The notes beneath the pieces are model-generated. The model was given only the letters and a program-made list of their open reading frames with translations, searched no databases and was not told the origin of the DNA. From the IMG/VR virus record IMGVR_UViG_3300032053_000683, positions 1 to 20,106 of that record: DNA of 20,106 nucleotides; one strand, written 5' to 3'. Made by a program: the position numbers and the translations under genes. Of the stretch, positions 1 to 7,834 are shown piece after piece; position 1 is the stretch's first letter, and each line of letters begins with the position of its first letter. Source of the DNA: a virus.

Positions 1-956
1 TACCATTCTATAGTATCTTTCAAACCAATATCCAATGGAATTCTTGGATACCAACGCAATTCAGTTTCGATCTTAGTATTATCTATGTCGTATCTAAAAT
101 CATGTCCCAGTCTATCTGTTACACTAGTGATTAAACTAAGAGGCTTACCCATCATATTTAGGATAGTTGTAATCAACTCTTTATTACTTACTTGAGTCTT
201 ACCACCTATATTATACTTGGAATTGTCCTTGCCGTAAACAAATACTCTCCACAAAGCTTCGCAGTGATCCCTAACGTGAATCCAATCTCTGATATTTGCT
301 CCATCAGCATACATTGGAATGGACAGGTCGTTCATTGCCTTTGTAATTACAACTGGAATTAATTTTTCTTTGTGTTGACGACGACCATAGTTATTTGAAC
401 AATTTGTCATAACATATGGGATATTGTGTGTAGCGCCATATGCTGCTACAAAGTGATCTGAAGCTGCTTTTGAAGCCGAGTATGGACTTCTAGGAGCATA
501 TAGGTTGGATTCTGTGAAGGCTGGCTCGCCTAACGACAGAGAACCGTAGACTTCATCAGTAGATACATGATGAAAGCGGAAGGATTGCTTTTTAGTTGTA
601 TATCGGTGACGAAGTAGGAGCCACTTCTTCGTTGCTTCTAATAAAGAAACTGTCCCATTGACGTTAGTTATTACAAATGGAGAAGCATTGTTTATTGAAT
701 TATCAACATGACTCTCTGCGGCGAAATGTACTATTCCAATAGGATCGTATGTCGCTAGTAGATTAAATACCAATTCCGTGTCGTTAATGTCACCTTCTGT
801 GAAATATAATTTAGATTTATTGATATCTCGTAAATTTCTGAGATCACCAGCATAGGTTAGATTATCCAGAACGTGAACATGCTCACCCAGGTCTGTTAGA
901 TATCTCACAAAATTAGAACCGATAAACCCGGCTCCTCCAGTCACCATTATAGTCAT
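1..956 (-). CDS. rmlB: dTDP-glucose 4,6-dehydratase (RmlB-like), 3' end cut by the window
   Basis: Converts dTDP-glucose to dTDP-4-keto-6-deoxyglucose, the branch point for dTDP-rhamnose and other deoxysugars; a cytosolic, NAD-dependent extended SDR enzyme. Translating the minus strand from the ATG at 956-954 gives 318 codons with no stop. The N-terminus has the Rossmann motif TGGAGFIGS, followed by HFAAESHVD, the catalytic STDEVYG segment (Thr-Asp-Glu) and SPYSASKAASDH, which holds the YxxxK pair. The last residues visible (VTDRLGHDFRYDID, then a WYPRIPLD stretch) are typical of the RmlB C-terminus, so only some 10-30 residues are missing. It follows the nuclease-like gene by 4 nt, in the same transcript. 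No RmlA, RmlC or RmlD is in the window, so the phage may use host dTDP-glucose or carry the rest further on. It may supply a sugar to the glycosyltransferases upstream (inference). The family assignment is firm; the exact product sugar is not known. Confidence 0.95.
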   Translation of the reverse strand, partial: MTIMVTGGAGFIGSNFVRYLTDLGEHVHVLDNLTYAGDLRNLRDINKSKLYFTEGDINDTELVFNLLATYDPIGIVHFAAESHVDNSINNASPFVITNVNGTVSLLEATKKWLLLRHRYTTKKQSFRFHHVSTDEVYGSLSLGEPAFTESNLYAPRSPYSASKAASDHFVAAYGATHNIPYVMTNCSNNYGRRQHKEKLIPVVITKAMNDLSIPMYADGANIRDWIHVRDHCEALWRVFVYGKDNSKYNIGGKTQVSNKELITTILNMMGKPLSLITSVTDRLGHDFRYDIDNTKIETELRWYPRIPLDIGLKDTIEW

Positions 957-960
957 AATA

Positions 961-1665
961 TTATTTCTTCGCCCTCGCCGCAATTGCAGCCAAATCATCT
1001 TTGTTTTCTAAGTCAATATCAGACTTAGCAAGCGACTTTGCCTGCAAAGCTGTTGAGAATCTATAGTTATATATTGGATGACTACCACCTCTCTTCAAAC
1101 GTATTCTCAATCTCAATTGAGGCTTGAATGCTGGAGTTCCCAAATTAGCTGGATCCTTGCCCATGTGATAAAGACCGAATTCACCAATCTGAATATAATA
1201 TGTTTTCTTGCTGGCATAATACTTTGACACAGCATCATTCGGCACATCAACAAATTTATCTGTAAAGTGCTTATAATCATAAACAACGTCAACAGGCTTA
1301 AACTTATTTAGAGGAACGGTGAATTTTCTAGGAGCACCTTTGCCACCCCAGCCCCTTGAACTATTCACAAGCTCAGGCACTTTAATACTTTCTAGAAACT
1401 TTCTCATCTGCTCTGCAGAAGGAGTTTTAGCACCACTAAGAGTCCATTTATTTTTCTTCAAATCATAATCTAAAGAACCCTGACCAAAGTCAACTTTCAG
1501 ATCAAGCTTGACTTCAACCTTGTACTTAACACCTCGGATGGTGATTTCTGCGTCAGGAGCATTAGAATCTGATCCAGCGCCATGGAAACTCTTGTCTTGT
1601 ATCTTATGCTTCTTTAGGAGTTTATTAATTGTCTCCTCATAGATCAGACCCTTGTTATCAGACAT
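961..1665 (-). CDS. Putative PD-(D/E)XK nuclease-fold protein
   Basis: 234 aa, function not established. The N-terminal part carries a pattern expected for a PD-(D/E)XK endonuclease core: a helix with Glu10/Glu11, then PD at residues 37-38, a 12-residue strand region, EVK at 51-53, and a Gln62 in DFGQGSLDY. In that superfamily the D, E and K bind metal and catalyse phosphodiester cleavage. The remainder is rich in Lys and aromatic residues and has no other motif I recognise. The start is supported by a strong ribosome binding site (AGAGGAG about 7 nt before the ATG at 1665). It lies 21 nt downstream of the metalloprotease-like gene and 4 nt before rmlB, at the end of the helicase-recombinase block, so a role in DNA processing is plausible. 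A structural or non-catalytic role is also possible; the motif alone does not prove nuclease activity. Confidence 0.6.
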   Translation of the reverse strand: MSDNKGLIYEETINKLLKKHKIQDKSFHGAGSDSNAPDAEITIRGVKYKVEVKLDLKVDFGQGSLDYDLKKNKWTLSGAKTPSAEQMRKFLESIKVPELVNSSRGWGGKGAPRKFTVPLNKFKPVDVVYDYKHFTDKFVDVPNDAVSKYYASKKTYYIQIGEFGLYHMGKDPANLGTPAFKPQLRLRIRLKRGGSHPIYNYRFSTALQAKSLAKSDIDLENKDDLAAIAARAKK

Positions 1666-1686
1666 TCAATGCTCCTCTTGATTCAT

Positions 1687-2268
1687 CTATTTATTAGTGA
1701 ACAAGTATAGCTTCTTCAGGAACCTAAAGTAAAGCTTCGGGGCGTGCTTTCCCAAAACTTTTTTATAGCGATTGACTATCCAAGAATTGTCTCGATTCAG
1801 TTTAGCTGCATATGCGGCTTCATATGCATATGCGTCTAATTCATCATAGTCGCTGAGATACAATACATTTTCTTGTAATTTCTTATTGAAATGTTTGAAC
1901 TTCGGTGCTTTGTCTGCTGGCAGGAGTTTTAGACCTCTCCTACTGTCTTGATGTCCATGACGAAATTCATGAACTAAAACTAACAATATTTCTCCCAGAA
2001 TTTTATTTGGATTGACATATGGAGTAGTCTTGTTATAGGTTATGTTGACATTGTATCTCTTTTCGTCAAATTCTACCGTGCTGTATGAATTGAAGAAGCC
2101 AGATACGCAGAAAGAATAATATTCCTCTGCTTTGCTTTTGAATCGAACTGAGAGACTCTCAAATTCTTTGTTTAGATAGCGACATAAAACAGAAAACTTT
2201 ACTTCGCGGTCGCCGATCTGAGCAGCGACACGATCAAGTTTTTTGCGAGCTATCTTAACATTGCGCAT
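1687..2268 (-). CDS. Putative zinc metalloprotease-like protein (HEXXH)
   Basis: 193 aa. The signature is HEFRH at residues 100-104, preceded by a hydrophobic helix (ILLVLV), which is the standard zinc-binding HEXXH helix, followed about 40 residues later by YDELDAYAYE (141-150), where Glu143 or a neighbouring acidic residue could be the third zinc ligand. This layout resembles SprT-like or minigluzincin-type small peptidases, but I cannot assign a named family. There is no signal peptide or membrane segment, so it would act in the cytoplasm. The start codon shares one base with the gp41 stop (TAATG), implying translational coupling with the helicase. SprT-type proteases elsewhere remove DNA-crosslinked proteins; whether this one does is inference from its location only. 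Confidence 0.55.
   Translation of the reverse strand: MRNVKIARKKLDRVAAQIGDREVKFSVLCRYLNKEFESLSVRFKSKAEEYYSFCVSGFFNSYSTVEFDEKRYNVNITYNKTTPYVNPNKILGEILLVLVHEFRHGHQDSRRGLKLLPADKAPKFKHFNKKLQENVLYLSDYDELDAYAYEAAYAAKLNRDNSWIVNRYKKVLGKHAPKLYFRFLKKLYLFTNK
1688..1695 (-). promoter_or_regulatory. Candidate T4-type late promoter motif
   Basis: The minus strand reads AATAAATA here, 7 of 8 matches to the T4 late -10 box TATAAATA. It overlaps the stop codon of the metalloprotease-like gene and ends 22 nt before the ATG of the nuclease-like gene, a sensible distance for a late transcript start. T4-type late promoters have no -35 element. In AT-rich DNA an octamer like this can arise by chance, and here it also encodes the last codons of a gene. 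Confidence 0.3.
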
Positions 2269-3686
2269 TAATCAAAACGTATCCCTGCTCTGGCAAATTT
2301 GTCTTTATCAACATCTTTGCCAACGCTTTTATAGATTTCGGTCGGGCTAGATTGTCCTGCGAGTTCATCTGCCAAATTCTGCTGGCTTTCTTCCACATCA
2401 TAAAGTCGCATCTTACTTCTATCTATACCTATGATAAATCTCTTGTGTTTCGTCACATCATTATCACGGTTCTTAAGCTGCTTGATCATCAACTGATTCA
2501 ATTTTTCCAGTTCCTCTCCGGTTACTGCTGCAAACATAAGATCTGCGGTAGCTGGAAGTCCAAATGATTCAGAAGTGTCCTCTAATCCCGGATCGGAGCT
2601 AGTATAGCCTGATCTTGTTGTCTGAGTAGCACTGACGATGGGTAGTTTGAACTCTACTGCAAGTCCTCGTAGCTCCTCTGCAATGGCTTTGATGTATGTA
2701 TATGAATTGACGTTATTTCCCTGCTTGATTCTTGAAGAGCAGCAGATGTTCAAATAATCAATGAATACGATATCTGGGATGAAGTGCTTCTTCAGAGCCA
2801 ATTCATTGAATAGGTTGCGAAAGTTTACAGAACTTGCCGATGCTGTAGGATATTCCTTGACAATCAGTTTACCCTTCACAGATTGTTTGAGACGTGCGAT
2901 CTTGCGATCATAATTCTCTTTTGGCATGAGCGCCAAGTCATCCATGGTGACATCTAATAGATTTGCATCTATGCGAGAAGCAATTCTCTCTTCAGACATT
3001 TCCATAGTGACATATAATACGTTATATCCCTGTGATAATGCTGATGAAGCGAAATGACACATCATTAAAGATTTACCGACATTTGTGCCAGCAAGAATGA
3101 TAGTCAAAGTCTTTGGAGGAATGCCACCTTTGGTGATCAAATTGAAATATTCTAGATCGAATGGGATTTTCTTTTCAGTACGATGATAGAAGTCGAAACG
3201 CTGACTAGCATCTTCTATGTAATCATGACCTACGTTTGGATCAAATGAAACTCCCAACGCATCAGAAAGAATTTTAGGAATTGCTCCCTTACCTTTCGTC
3301 TGCTTCTTACCTTCCTTATCATCAAGGATATTGATAGATTCTAGGATGGCACCATGTAATGCTTTTTCCTGACAAAACTTTTCAGTGATCTCTACAAGCC
3401 AATCTATATTGGAGTCCGTTGTATCTTTGTCGAGTTCTGTTAGAAGATTAGATGATTCTTTGAAATCGTCTTCAAAAACATTATCTCTACTCTCCAGTGA
3501 AATCTGGATCGCTTCCACGGTGGGCAGGTGGTTGTACTTTAGAATGTAATCCTGAATCTCCCGGAAAACGTGTCTTTCGCTTCTGTCTTGAATGTACTCT
3601 TCTTTTAGGTACGGAATTACCTTTCTTGCGAACGATTCGTTCCTCAAAAGGTTCTTCAATATAATCAACTCGATTTTCTTCATCAT
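2268..3686 (-). CDS. 41: Replicative DNA helicase gp41 (DnaB-like)
   Basis: The 472-aa protein is close in length to T4 gp41 (about 475 aa), the hexameric 5'-3' helicase that unwinds the fork and activates primase. The N-terminal 100 residues form the DnaB-type N domain. The RecA-like core has Walker A AGTNVGKS (199-206), Walker B with DIVFIDYLN (305-313) and the H3-type VSATQTTRSG segment (351-360). The start at 3686 is an ATGATG with a weak AGAG upstream, and the residues following it align in pattern with the T4 N-terminus, so the gene truly begins inside the preceding reading frame (200 nt overlap). It lies downstream of uvsX as in T4. The C-terminus, after about residue 440, is polar and looks flexible. 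The primase gp61 and loader gp59 are not in the window. Confidence 0.96.
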   Translation of the reverse strand: MMKKIELIILKNLLRNESFARKVIPYLKEEYIQDRSERHVFREIQDYILKYNHLPTVEAIQISLESRDNVFEDDFKESSNLLTELDKDTTDSNIDWLVEITEKFCQEKALHGAILESINILDDKEGKKQTKGKGAIPKILSDALGVSFDPNVGHDYIEDASQRFDFYHRTEKKIPFDLEYFNLITKGGIPPKTLTIILAGTNVGKSLMMCHFASSALSQGYNVLYVTMEMSEERIASRIDANLLDVTMDDLALMPKENYDRKIARLKQSVKGKLIVKEYPTASASSVNFRNLFNELALKKHFIPDIVFIDYLNICCSSRIKQGNNVNSYTYIKAIAEELRGLAVEFKLPIVSATQTTRSGYTSSDPGLEDTSESFGLPATADLMFAAVTGEELEKLNQLMIKQLKNRDNDVTKHKRFIIGIDRSKMRLYDVEESQQNLADELAGQSSPTEIYKSVGKDVDKDKFARAGIRFD

Positions 3687-4029
3687 TTAATATCTCTTTT
3701 CTCACATCTTTATAATTGCCGATTATATGCTCTAGACAATCAACAAATATATCTCCAGCTATTATACCGAACTTCTCATCAGAAGTAAAGCCAGAACCTT
3801 TCCCGGCTGGTGCTTCTATCCCAATAGGATCAAAAGAAATTCTGCCATCATCTAGCATAGTTATATTTTTATAACCAAAGACCGCACCTTCATATGGTCC
3901 TTTTAAAATCTGAATCGCCAGATTATATTGTTCAAGATGTTCTGTTACAATTTTGTATCCGACATCTAGCTCATATTTTGGATGGAAATAATTATTCCAC
4001 TTTTGTTTCAGTTTCGATAGAAGACCCAT
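3487..4029 (-). CDS. Conserved T4-like hypothetical protein with overprinted C-terminal tail
   Basis: 180 aa from the ATG at 4029, chosen because AAGGAG lies 8 nt upstream; the open frame extends further upstream but without a ribosome site and through uvsX. It overlaps the end of uvsX by 38 nt. Residues 1-110 contain a compact alpha/beta-looking region (LAIQILKGPYEGAVFGY, then a GDIFVDCLEHII helix), a type I recall in the uvsX-41 interval of T4-like phages. From residue 115 to the end the coding DNA also encodes the first 66 residues of gp41 in another frame; that tail is strongly basic (KKGNSVPKRRVHSRQKRKTR, 136-155) and then polar, so probably disordered and possibly nucleic-acid binding. 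T4 has gene 40 in this position, but I see no evidence for homology. Function unknown. Confidence 0.75.
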   Translation of the reverse strand: MGLLSKLKQKWNNYFHPKYELDVGYKIVTEHLEQYNLAIQILKGPYEGAVFGYKNITMLDDGRISFDPIGIEAPAGKGSGFTSDEKFGIIAGDIFVDCLEHIIGNYKDVRKEILNDEENRVDYIEEPFEERIVRKKGNSVPKRRVHSRQKRKTRFPGDSGLHSKVQPPAHRGSDPDFTGE

Positions 4030-5035
4030 ATTTAAACTCCTTCTTGGCAGCGCCATCAATCTGTTCCAGAAGTTCCTTTGTAAAGAACTTTTCTGGATCT
4101 TTGTATATGGCTTTCTCAAATGCTTTCTTTCCACCTGGAAATTCGTATTGGGTTGAAACTTTCTTTACAATGCCGTGTTTCTCAGCAAATTCTAGAATGC
4201 CATAATACCTATGCAACCCATGTTGATAATCAAGCAACGTTTCCACTTCCTTGTTTTCAACAGTCAAACGAGACTTATTGTTCTTTACTGTGATCAACGC
4301 ACCAGTAACTTCTTTTGTAGCATCATCACGCTTCTTGCTCTTGCTTAAGAACAAAATGGTTGATGCGGCATATTTAAGACCATCACCACCACTCATTTCC
4401 TTCATTGGAACATATGAACCAACTACATCGTATGTATGGTTGGTTACAAGTAGTGCTACACGAGCACGACCCAACTTGAGCGTTAGAACACGAAATGCTC
4501 CACGGATAAGCTGCGCTCTCGTCATATCGCGAGTATCCTTACCTTCGGCAATGTCTGCTACTTCTTTATTTGTAGACAACATACCCAGAGAATCTAGAAC
4601 TAGGAATAATGGTTTGCGCTTCTTTTCATCTTCTTCTAGATAAGCATCAATGATGCGTACAGCTTGTGAACGAAAGTCCTGAATGGTTACAACTGGGACT
4701 AGAAAGAAGCGTTCTGTATCAATACCACGTTCAACCAACTGATCAGTAGTTACAGCAGATTCAGATTCAAAATAGAATACTGCGCCTTCCTTGTTATTCT
4801 CTAGGAAATTCTTAGCAACGTGTAAAGCATAAAATGTCTTACCAGTTGAAGGACTTCCAGCTAATGCCGTGACCTTATTAGCAGCCAAGCCACCAAAAAT
4901 ACTCCCGGATAGGAGAGCATTCAATGAATAGCTTCCTGTATCTAGAAAAGTTTCTACGTCGGCATCGTTACCTTCGGAGACTCGGCTGGCATACTTGTTA
5001 TCAGCTGCCTTCATTAAATTATCAAAAAATGACAT
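3992..5035 (-). CDS. uvsX: UvsX recombinase (RecA-like)
   Basis: RecA/Rad51-family strand-exchange protein used in T4-like phages for recombination-dependent replication and repair. 347 aa, somewhat shorter than T4 UvsX (about 390). Walker A is GSPSTGKT (60-67), Walker B lies in LFLVLDSLGML (143-153), and the TNHTYDVVG segment with the following glycine-rich MSGGDGLKYAAS (about 214-225) fits the L1/L2 DNA-binding region. The start is fixed by AAGGA six nt before the ATG at 5035. It follows gp43 by 9 nt and overlaps the next gene by 38 nt, so it is probably co-translated with the replication genes. The partner UvsY is not in the window. The assignment is firm from motifs and synteny (43-uvsX-orf-41). 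Confidence 0.95.
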   Translation of the reverse strand: MSFFDNLMKAADNKYASRVSEGNDADVETFLDTGSYSLNALLSGSIFGGLAANKVTALAGSPSTGKTFYALHVAKNFLENNKEGAVFYFESESAVTTDQLVERGIDTERFFLVPVVTIQDFRSQAVRIIDAYLEEDEKKRKPLFLVLDSLGMLSTNKEVADIAEGKDTRDMTRAQLIRGAFRVLTLKLGRARVALLVTNHTYDVVGSYVPMKEMSGGDGLKYAASTILFLSKSKKRDDATKEVTGALITVKNNKSRLTVENKEVETLLDYQHGLHRYYGILEFAEKHGIVKKVSTQYEFPGGKKAFEKAIYKDPEKFFTKELLEQIDGAAKKEFKYGSSIETETKVE

Positions 5036-5044
5036 GTGTTTTCC

Positions 5045-7621
5045 TTATGCGAAAAATAAATCGAGTGAACTAGTCTCTTCCAGCTTCCAACCAATGCTGT
5101 CGAGAATAGTGTTTAGAGGAGACAAAAATGACTTCTCAAATTGTGTATCATAATCTATGAACTGTTGGAGTTCAAATTCTTTAGGTAGAGAATTAGGAAA
5201 AGATATTGCATTACACTGAACTGTATTTGGTTCTTTCAAATATGTGTACTTGATCTTCTCACCCTCTTTAATTTCGGGATATCTACGTTCCAGCTTATGC
5301 TTCTTTAGCAGATGATTATACATCAGTGCGCCCTTGACATGGAATGGAGTTTTAAATCCCCAGACGTTCTTTGCATCAGAATATTGTAGTAAGTTATTGC
5401 AACCTCTAGGTAGAGCTATTTCTTCAACTGGAGAATTCTTAAATTCTTCCCAATATTCATCAACGTATGCCACTAACGCCAAACGGTCTTTGGTCATTAT
5501 GATATTATAAGCTTCTTTGATCTTATTGCGGCACTTCGTTGGTAGCGATCCTGCTTTAATTGCTTCTAATCCAACTATCTTTAATTTAGGTTTGGTATAT
5601 TCAACACCTTCGTTGTTATACACTGACATCATGTAATGCTTCTTAGCAGTCCATATTGCTTTATTGGCTAAAGCTTCGCGTTTCATCTTCATTTTATGAG
5701 AGAACGCATTTACATAGTCATCCAACTTGAGATAAGACTTCTCAATGAATTTTTGTATTGTTGTCTCACAGAAAGTATCCATGACACGGATAACATCAAT
5801 GATTTCCCTCTTCTTCAAATTGGGAACATTCTGTTCTATGATGGGACCAAGATTCAAATAGATCGAATCCGTGTCAGATGCGATAACAAAATCTACGTCC
5901 GTGGTCTTGGATAGTTTATTCAGATAATCGTTGATCTCTTTTTGGATCCAACGAATGGCTAACTGACCAGATGATGTTACTGCCTCAGCAATACGAATAT
6001 CAAAGAATCTAAAATATTCATTGCCGATGGCGCCATATGCTGAGTTCAATGTTACCTTCTTAGCAAGCTGTAGATTGTTCAACATTGAAATGCGTTTTTC
6101 AATATTCTTTATTTCTTCAGGGTCCTTGGTTTTTTCAAGCAATTTCTTAGAAGAGATCATCTGATCTTTGAATTTCTTACGATCAGCATACATTGACTCC
6201 ATTAATTCTGCAAGGAAGCCTTGCTTCTTGCGACTGAATATCTGTCCATTGGGAGTCAATGCAACGTTATATTCCTTGAGGAGTTTTGTGTCTATACTTT
6301 GATTCAATAAAGTTTCGATTGTAATCTTTTGCGTTGCAAACCAGCTGCTGAATTCATTATTCAAACCATCTGGATCCATTAAAGTCTCTGGTCCTAGATT
6401 ATACATCATAATCAAATGCGGATATAGACCATCCAAGTCGAATGAAACAACCCAATCATGCATACCAATCTGTGGGTCCTTAACATAGGCACCCATATAT
6501 TGTCCACCCTTAACGCTATCCTTCTTTGGTGGAATGATAACTCCCTTTAAACGTAAAGCGTTATTGATAATTGCATCCCACATCCTTACCTGAGAGAACA
6601 CGTCGCCATAGTTGACTTTATTGTCATATGCAAGAGTCATAGCCAATTCAAGCAATTGAAGTTTATCATTTAATTCTATAACAAGAGTTACGTCCTTGAT
6701 ATTATAATCAATGAACTTCTGAAAGTCTCTTGTGTATAGAGTATAGAGATTCTCATATTCTGAGTAATCTAGTTTTGTTTCTCCAAGTTCAACTTGAGCA
6801 ATATGCTCTAGACGGTATGATTCTTGATTTGGACTGGAAGAATATTTCTTGTAGAGAGAAATATAATCTAACATTGCTACGCCGCAGATGTCAAAGAACA
6901 CAGTCTTTTTCCCACCCATATTAGATTCACGATCTGTGATTTTCTTCCATGGAGATAGTTTTAGAATTTCTTCTTCAAGAAATAACCGGCGAGCGCGATT
7001 GATCAGATATGGAAAATCGAAAAACTCAATATTCCAACCTGTTATGATATCGGGAGAATGTACTTCCCAAACCTTTAGGAATTTGGTGATGAGATCTTTT
7101 TCATCATCGCACTTAAGATATCGTACATCTTTACGACCTTTGGGATCAAAATCCCCACAACCAAATACATAATAGATACCATCTACGGCATCTTTAATAG
7201 AAAAATTCTTAACGTGTAGAGTTATCGCAGTGATTGGTTCAAATGCGGATGATGGTTCTGGGAATCCATTTTCAGAACCGACTTCGATATCTATGGTTCC
7301 TACGACAATTTGGTTGGGATCCCAGTCAACATGTTTGCCGAATACCTCTGATATGTAAGCATATTCATAACGAGTATTACCATATATCGTAAAGTTCTTG
7401 ACGTCACGATATAGTTTACAAAACTCACGTGCCTCATAGATACTGGAAAATTCCATCTCTTCAAGTGGTTCGCCATTCAATGAACTTAGTTTTGTATTTG
7501 GCTTCTTACCACGGACGTAGAGTTTTGGCTTGTATGGGATTCGCTGCTTAATGCGTTTTCCATTCTCTACTCCACGAACTAGAATGAAATTCCCTAGATT
7601 GATTACATCGGTATAAAACAT
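5045..7621 (-). CDS. 43: DNA polymerase gp43 (family B) with 3'-5' exonuclease
   Basis: Replicative phage polymerase, 858 aa (T4: 898). The proofreading domain has Exo I DIE (Asp111, Glu113), Exo II NIEFFD (197-202) and Exo III YNIKD (306-310). The polymerase domain has motif A DLDGLYP (Asp395), motif B KKVTLNSAYG (521-530) and motif C DTDS (583-586), whose Asp residues bind the catalytic metals. Motif A differs from the usual DxxSLYPS in having Gly and His (DLDGLYPH). The extreme C-terminus, SLDLFFA, is a plausible clamp-binding peptide, by analogy to the C-terminal gp45-binding tail of T4 gp43. The start codon lies 2 nt after the 68-aa orphan and lacks a clear Shine-Dalgarno, only an A-rich leader; in T4 gp43 represses its own translation at an RNA hairpin here, but I see no convincing hairpin. 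It works with gp45, gp44 and gp62 encoded upstream. Confidence 0.97.
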   Translation of the reverse strand: MFYTDVINLGNFILVRGVENGKRIKQRIPYKPKLYVRGKKPNTKLSSLNGEPLEEMEFSSIYEAREFCKLYRDVKNFTIYGNTRYEYAYISEVFGKHVDWDPNQIVVGTIDIEVGSENGFPEPSSAFEPITAITLHVKNFSIKDAVDGIYYVFGCGDFDPKGRKDVRYLKCDDEKDLITKFLKVWEVHSPDIITGWNIEFFDFPYLINRARRLFLEEEILKLSPWKKITDRESNMGGKKTVFFDICGVAMLDYISLYKKYSSSPNQESYRLEHIAQVELGETKLDYSEYENLYTLYTRDFQKFIDYNIKDVTLVIELNDKLQLLELAMTLAYDNKVNYGDVFSQVRMWDAIINNALRLKGVIIPPKKDSVKGGQYMGAYVKDPQIGMHDWVVSFDLDGLYPHLIMMYNLGPETLMDPDGLNNEFSSWFATQKITIETLLNQSIDTKLLKEYNVALTPNGQIFSRKKQGFLAELMESMYADRKKFKDQMISSKKLLEKTKDPEEIKNIEKRISMLNNLQLAKKVTLNSAYGAIGNEYFRFFDIRIAEAVTSSGQLAIRWIQKEINDYLNKLSKTTDVDFVIASDTDSIYLNLGPIIEQNVPNLKKREIIDVIRVMDTFCETTIQKFIEKSYLKLDDYVNAFSHKMKMKREALANKAIWTAKKHYMMSVYNNEGVEYTKPKLKIVGLEAIKAGSLPTKCRNKIKEAYNIIMTKDRLALVAYVDEYWEEFKNSPVEEIALPRGCNNLLQYSDAKNVWGFKTPFHVKGALMYNHLLKKHKLERRYPEIKEGEKIKYTYLKEPNTVQCNAISFPNSLPKEFELQQFIDYDTQFEKSFLSPLNTILDSIGWKLEETSSLDLFFA

Positions 7622-7623
7622 TA

Positions 7624-7830
7624 TTATTTCTTGGGTTTCTTGAAAGAGTCAATCAAGTCTTTCTCTACAATGGGTTCATTGTTTTTATAGATTATGTCAC
7701 TAACTAGTGTCCAACGGTCTTTCTTACGACCATCATTCCTATCAGCAACATCTAAATACCAACCACCAAATTCTTTGATTTTGAGACCGTTAGTTTCAAA
7801 GAATTTCTTTAAATTACTTAATGTATGCAT
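7624..7830 (-). CDS. Small hypothetical protein (68 aa) between tRNA and DNA polymerase
   Basis: 68 aa, charged and Lys-rich, with an aromatic patch FGGWYLDV (21-28) and a DRW segment; no known family recognised. The ATG at 7830 is only 4 nt after the encoded CCA end of the tRNA, and no Shine-Dalgarno sequence fits; the nearest purine-rich element would lie inside the tRNA. Removal of the tRNA would leave an almost leaderless message. It ends 2 nt before gp43, so its translation could feed ribosomes onto the polymerase start, which also has a weak ribosome site. Position makes a role linked to polymerase expression possible, but nothing in the sequence shows it. Confidence 0.65.
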   Translation of the reverse strand: MHTLSNLKKFFETNGLKIKEFGGWYLDVADRNDGRKKDRWTLVSDIIYKNNEPIVEKDLIDSFKKPKK

Positions 7831-7834
7831 ATTG

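Noticed and set aside
210-238. TTTACG, 17 bp, TATAAT on the minus strand within rmlB
   Set aside because: Lies in the middle of a conserved coding region with a poor -35 and no downstream start; it lacks the shared spacer pattern of the other three promoters.
4030-4134. Longer N-terminal extension of the 180-aa gene back to 4134
   Set aside because: The extra 35 codons lie wholly within uvsX, have no ribosome site and resemble out-of-frame sequence; the ATG at 4029 has AAGGAG.
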